Shown here: positions 60,678-64,000 of the stretch, piece after piece
Position numbering within the stretch: the stretch's first letter is position 1
Layout of the letters: each line of letters opens with the position of its first letter
Source of the DNA: CAZMYM01 sp964620325
GTDB lineage: Bacteria; Bipolaricaulota; Bipolaricaulia; UBA7950; UBA9294
Direction: 5' to 3'
Assembly: GCA_964620325.1 (NCBI GenBank)
Contig: CAZUIM010000011.1
Location: forward strand, 1-64,000
Length of the DNA: 64,000 nt
Position numbers and translations under genes: made by a program
The notes under the pieces: model-generated
Database searches by the model: none
The model's input: only the letters and a program-made list of their open reading frames with translations
What the model was told of the DNA's origin: nothing

Positions 60678-63181
60678 TCCGCTTCACCACTCCGTGGGTT
60701 CTCGCCTTCTTCCCCGTCGTCGTCCTGTTGATCACCCTGTTGACGCGAGGACCCCAGCGTCGGCTCGTTCCACGGTATTTGGCGCTCTTCCTGGTCCTCC
60801 TCGCGATCGCCGGCCCGTCGATCTCAATCCGCGAGAGCGAGCGTCGCGTCGTCTTCCTGATCGACCGGTCGGCGAGCGTTGCGAGTACCTCGGACGAGAC
60901 CGAGACGCTCGCCCGTCTCCGCGACATTCGCGACGCACATCCGGAGACGCAGTTCGGCTCGATCGAGTTCGGACAGAACGCAGTGTTGGTCTCTCTTCCG
61001 GGCGAATTCGATCCCGCGCTTCCGCCGGGGAGGGTCGACGCGTCCGGATCGAGGCTCGGGCCGGCCATCTCCCTCGCCCTGAACGTCCTCGCGGATGCGC
61101 CGGGGGGCCAGATCCTACTGGCGAGTGACGGCCGCTTCACCGACGACGCGACCGCTGCACTCGCGCTCGCCGAGATCGCTGGTGTCGGCGTCTCGGTCTT
61201 CCCGGTCGGTCGGGCGATCGATTCGGACGTTGCACTTGCGTCGGTCTCGGCCCCGGGCGAGGTTCCGGTCGATCGGGCCTTCAGCGCCGTCATCTCGGTC
61301 ACTTCGAGTGTGGCAGGAACGGCGCAGCTCGCCGTCTACCGAAGTACGGAGCTGCTCTCGCTGAAGCAGGTCGATCTCGACGAGGGCCTCACTCGGTTCA
61401 CCGTCGCTGACTCGTTCTCCGAGCCCGGATTCACCACGTATCGCGCCGTCGTTCGATCGATCGGCGACCCGGTTCCAGAGAATGACGCGCTCAGCTTCGG
61501 GATTCGTACGTCCGAGCAGCCTCGCGTCCTCGTCGTGGAAGGGAGTCCCGATTCGGTCGTTGAAGAGCTTCTCGACGCGATCGGCGTCGACTACTCAGTT
61601 ACGGACACCATGCCCAATCTGGCGAAGCTTTCGACCTATCGTCAGCTGATACTCTCCGAGGTGCATCTGGGGGAGCTGACCGACGCGGAGGCGCAGGCGG
61701 TCGACCGTTTCGTGCGAAATGCGGGCGGCGGCCTTCTCGTCATCCAGGGGGAGGATTCGGTGCGCGGATTCGCGTCGACCAAGCTCGACGACCTCCTCCC
61801 CGTCTCTTCGACGACTCCGGAGACGGAGGAGGAGGCGAGCCTGGCCCTCGTCTACATCCTCGACCGGTCGTCGAGCATGTCGGCGCTCGTTGACGGAACG
61901 GCGAAGATCCGGATTCTGCGCGACGCGACGGCCGCGAGCGCCGTCCTCCTTCCCGGACGGGCCTTGGTCGGCGTCATCGGATTCGACACGGAACACGACT
62001 GGCTGATCCCGATCTCGCAGGTCGGCAATGCGTCGACGGTCTACGCGATGCTTCGCCGGTTGAGGACGTCCGGCGGGACCGACCTGTACTATCCGCTCGC
62101 CGACGCGGTCGACGCGTTGAAGGACTTCGAGGCGCGATCGAAGCACATCCTGCTGATCACCGACGGGAGGACGACGAACGAGCCGAGGGACTACGCCGGG
62201 CTGTTCGCCGCGTTGACGGAGACCGAGGACGTCACCGTCTCGGCGATCGCACTCGGCGACAACCCCAATCTCGCGCTTCTCTCCGATATCGTCGAGGCCG
62301 GACGGGGCTCGCTGTATGAAGTGGCGGACTTCCGAGGCCTGCCGGCGGTGACCCTTCAGGTGACCCAGCGACTGAGTCGCAGCCGTTTCGTTCTCGATCC
62401 TGAGGAGGTCGGCGGGCCGTTGATCGAACGGACCGCGACCGACGGTCTCCCGTCGATCGGCGGCTACGTCCTGACCTACCGCCGGGCCGCCTCGCAGACG
62501 CTCCTCACGGCCGACGAGGATCCGCTGGCGGCGACGTGGCAGATCGGGCTCGGCGCGGTCACCGTTCTCAACACCGATCTCTCCGGAACGTGGACGGCCG
62601 AGTGGGTCGCGTGGCCCGGCTTGAGCACCCTGTTCTCAGAGCTTCTGCGAACGACGGAGCCGCTCGTGGCAGCGTCGACCGGCCTCTTCCCTTCGATCGA
62701 GTTGGCCGAGCGCAAGATGTCCGTCCTGATCGACGCTCGCGACGGCGCGGGTCGATACGTCGATCACCTTGCGATCGAGGCACAGCTTCTCCCAGATGAG
62801 ATCCGATCGGTCGCCTCTCAGGTTGCCGCCGGCCTCTACCGTGCCGTCTTCCCGCGGCCGACCGAGGGAGCGTACGCACTTCGGATCGACGATCTCACTC
62901 GCGGGGGCTCAGTGACCCTTCCGGTGACGATCCCATACCCGGCGGAGTACCGGGGGACCGGTCCCGACCTCGAGAGCCTGCAGTCGATCGCATTGTGGAC
63001 GGGCGGCGGCGTCCTCTCGGAGGCGGAGAGCACCATGCCCGAGATCGCCCCCGACCGACTTCGCGTCCGGGCTCCGATTCACTTCCCGCTGTTGCTCGCC
63101 GCACTGGGAATCTACTTCGCCGAGCTGGTTGCGAGGAAGTGGCCGTCGCGCCTTCCGGAGCAACGTTCGGATCGCGTTTGA
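60674..63181 (+). CDS. Double-vWA membrane protein with GATase-like segment
   Basis: The 835-residue protein has two N-terminal helices and a first vWA domain (LIDRSASVAS). Ig-like beta regions follow, then a GATase-like segment (RFVRNAGGGLLVIQGEDS), a second vWA domain with complete MIDAS positions (LDRSSSM and RTSGGTDL), and a final helix (FPLLLAALGIYFAELVA). Two MIDAS vWA domains in one chain are uncommon in these loci. It is the last gene of the operon, and its ATG overlaps the previous stop. Confidence 0.88.
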   Translation: MIRFTTPWVLAFFPVVVLLITLLTRGPQRRLVPRYLALFLVLLAIAGPSISIRESERRVVFLIDRSASVASTSDETETLARLRDIRDAHPETQFGSIEFGQNAVLVSLPGEFDPALPPGRVDASGSRLGPAISLALNVLADAPGGQILLASDGRFTDDATAALALAEIAGVGVSVFPVGRAIDSDVALASVSAPGEVPVDRAFSAVISVTSSVAGTAQLAVYRSTELLSLKQVDLDEGLTRFTVADSFSEPGFTTYRAVVRSIGDPVPENDALSFGIRTSEQPRVLVVEGSPDSVVEELLDAIGVDYSVTDTMPNLAKLSTYRQLILSEVHLGELTDAEAQAVDRFVRNAGGGLLVIQGEDSVRGFASTKLDDLLPVSSTTPETEEEASLALVYILDRSSSMSALVDGTAKIRILRDATAASAVLLPGRALVGVIGFDTEHDWLIPISQVGNASTVYAMLRRLRTSGGTDLYYPLADAVDALKDFEARSKHILLITDGRTTNEPRDYAGLFAALTETEDVTVSAIALGDNPNLALLSDIVEAGRGSLYEVADFRGLPAVTLQVTQRLSRSRFVLDPEEVGGPLIERTATDGLPSIGGYVLTYRRAASQTLLTADEDPLAATWQIGLGAVTVLNTDLSGTWTAEWVAWPGLSTLFSELLRTTEPLVAASTGLFPSIELAERKMSVLIDARDGAGRYVDHLAIEAQLLPDEIRSVASQVAAGLYRAVFPRPTEGAYALRIDDLTRGGSVTLPVTIPYPAEYRGTGPDLESLQSIALWTGGGVLSEAESTMPEIAPDRLRVRAPIHFPLLLAALGIYFAELVARKWPSRLPEQRSDRV

Positions 63182-63201
63182 CGAGGTTGTCCGGCGGCGA
63201 A

Positions 63202-63230
63202 TTGAGGGCGGTACACCCCGTTCCTATAAT
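63202..63230 (+). promoter_or_regulatory. tRNA-Pro promoter
   Basis: TTGAGG (63202-63207) and a perfect TATAAT (63225-63230) are separated by 17 bases and end 12 bases before the tRNA. Confidence 0.7.
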
Positions 63231-63242
63231 GACGATCGGACC

Positions 63243-63316
63243 CGGGGAGTGGCGCAGCCTGGTAGCGCGCCTGCTTTGGGAGCAGGAAGTCGCTGGTTCA
63301 AATCCAGTCTCCCCGA
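63243..63316 (+). tRNA. tRNA-Pro (anticodon TGG)
   Basis: A complete cloverleaf of 74 bases: acceptor CGGGGAG/CTCCCCG, D-arm GCGCAGCCTGGTAGCGC, anticodon arm CCTGC-TTTGGGA-GCAGG with anticodon TGG, and T-arm CTGG-TTCAAAT-CCAG. CCA is not encoded. The downstream ATG begins two bases after the discriminator A. Confidence 0.97.
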
Positions 63317-63335
63317 CATGAGAGGGGGCAACGAA

Positions 63336-64000
63336 TTGACCGATCAGGGGACACGTCTCTCGCTCTATCGTCGGTGGCGTCCGCAGCGATTCGCGGATAT
63401 CGTCGATCAGACCGAGATCGTTCGTACGCTACGCAACGCCGTCGTCGCCGGGGAGGTGTCGCACGCCTACCTCTTCTCGGGCGAGCGCGGAATCGGCAAG
63501 ACCTCGGTCGCGCGGATTCTCGCGCGCGCCGTCAACTGCGTCAATCCGCAGGATGGGGAACCGTGCAACGCCTGCGGGAACTGCACCACCGTCCTCGCCA
63601 ATCGGTCTCTCGACATCGTGGAGATCGATGGGGCGTCGAACCGGGGGATCGATCACATTCGCCGGCTCCGCGAGGAAGTCAGCTTCTCGCCGACGGATCT
63701 GAAGAAGAAGGTCTACATCATCGACGAAGTCCACATGCTGACCAACGAGGCGTTCAATGCTCTCCTCAAGACCCTGGAGGAGCCCCCGCCGCACGCCATC
63801 TTCGAGTTCGCGACGACCGAGCCGCACAAGGTTCCGAGCACGATCGTCTCGCGTTGCCAGGCGTTCGAGTTCCGAAAGATCCCCGCGGCGATGATCGCCG
63901 GGCGCCTCGCTCTCGTCGCCAAGGAGGAGGGCGTCGCGTTGACCGGAGAGGCGCTCGAACTCATCGCGCAGAGAGCGAACGGGGGGATGCGAGACGCGTT
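63336..64000 (+). CDS. dnaX: DNA polymerase III subunit gamma/tau (partial)
   Basis: The frame is open to the window edge (about 221 residues). It shows the clamp-loader N-terminus: SLYRRWRPQRFADIVDQ, P-loop FSGERGIGKTS, a four-Cys zinc site (CVNPQDGEPCNACGNC), Walker B VYIIDEVHMLT and sensor 1 ATTEPHKVPSTI. The TTG at 63336 is preferred because AGAGGGGG stands 7 bases upstream. An in-frame ATG at 63318 would add six residues and begin only two bases after the tRNA. Confidence 0.95.
   Translation, partial: MTDQGTRLSLYRRWRPQRFADIVDQTEIVRTLRNAVVAGEVSHAYLFSGERGIGKTSVARILARAVNCVNPQDGEPCNACGNCTTVLANRSLDIVEIDGASNRGIDHIRRLREEVSFSPTDLKKKVYIIDEVHMLTNEAFNALLKTLEEPPPHAIFEFATTEPHKVPSTIVSRCQAFEFRKIPAAMIAGRLALVAKEEGVALTGEALELIAQRANGGMRDA

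Noticed and set aside
53241..63181. Anti-phage defence island
   Set aside because: MoxR-vWA genes occur in some defence systems, but no nuclease, protease effector or mobile context within the operon supports it. The adjacent recombinase alone is not enough.

Overview
The window is a 64 kb, GC-rich, gene-dense bacterial chromosome segment. It has one 100-base run of N (52325-52424), so it comes from a scaffolded draft or metagenome assembly. Housekeeping genes (dnaN, tmk, lspA, mutL, lepB, dnaX, tRNA-Pro) mark it as chromosomal. Many lipoproteins and secreted beta-repeat proteins, a lamin-tail-domain protein, thiN-type thiamin pyrophosphokinase and frequent leaderless-looking promoters suggest an uncultured, deep-branching bacterium. 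A Bipolaricaulota/Acetothermia-like lineage is one possibility, but nothing here proves it. No rRNA, CRISPR array or intact prophage was seen.

Layout. 0-10 kb: lspA-tmk-dnaN on the minus strand, an FAH-family enzyme, secreted proteins, an M24 peptidase homologue with an eroded metal site, a HAD phosphatase, and a kinase/Mut7-C pair. 10-14 kb: a polar amino-acid ABC transporter operon ending in a pyruvate-kinase-C-like gene. 14-17 kb: a GntR(YtrA-type)-ABC-DUF4097 envelope operon. 17-19.4 kb: a gene-poor stretch with a SHOCT protein, a receiver protein lacking its phosphoacceptor Asp, and gene remnants. 19-25 kb: assorted single genes (CGGC protein, MFS transporter, lipoprotein, DUF1445, DUF3795, flavin reductase). 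25-27 kb: a UvrD/PcrA helicase preceded by a tandem palindromic repeat. 27-32 kb: a sulfur-linked group comprising a sulfite-oxidase-fold protein, cysK-cysE behind a candidate Cys-codon leader peptide, and a convergent cysteate synthase homologue. 33-42.8 kb: lepB, a 4-hydroxy-2-oxoglutarate-aldolase/glyoxylate-aminotransferase pair, a sodium:solute symporter, and an XRE-cupin regulated amine/imino-acid dehydrogenase operon. 42.8-49 kb: an M42 peptidase, then a TPP riboswitch controlling thiN-thiXYZ and a methyltransferase, then a lipid kinase. 49-53 kb: mutL divergent from a small HTH protein and an HD-domain protein, then palindromes and a 29-bp tandem repeat array with the assembly gap, then a minimal tyrosine recombinase. 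53-63.2 kb: a seven-gene MoxR-DUF58-vWA operon. 63.2-64 kb: tRNA-Pro and the start of dnaX.

How genes work together. CysE makes O-acetylserine for CysK; the cysteate synthase homologue would use phosphoserine and sulfite. The aldolase would release glyoxylate that the aminotransferase converts to glycine, which fits hydroxyproline-type catabolism together with the nearby dehydrogenase and symporter. ThiXYZ would import a pyrimidine precursor and ThiN would finish TPP, all under TPP control. The MoxR ATPase and four MIDAS-type vWA domains form one translationally coupled unit anchored in the membrane.
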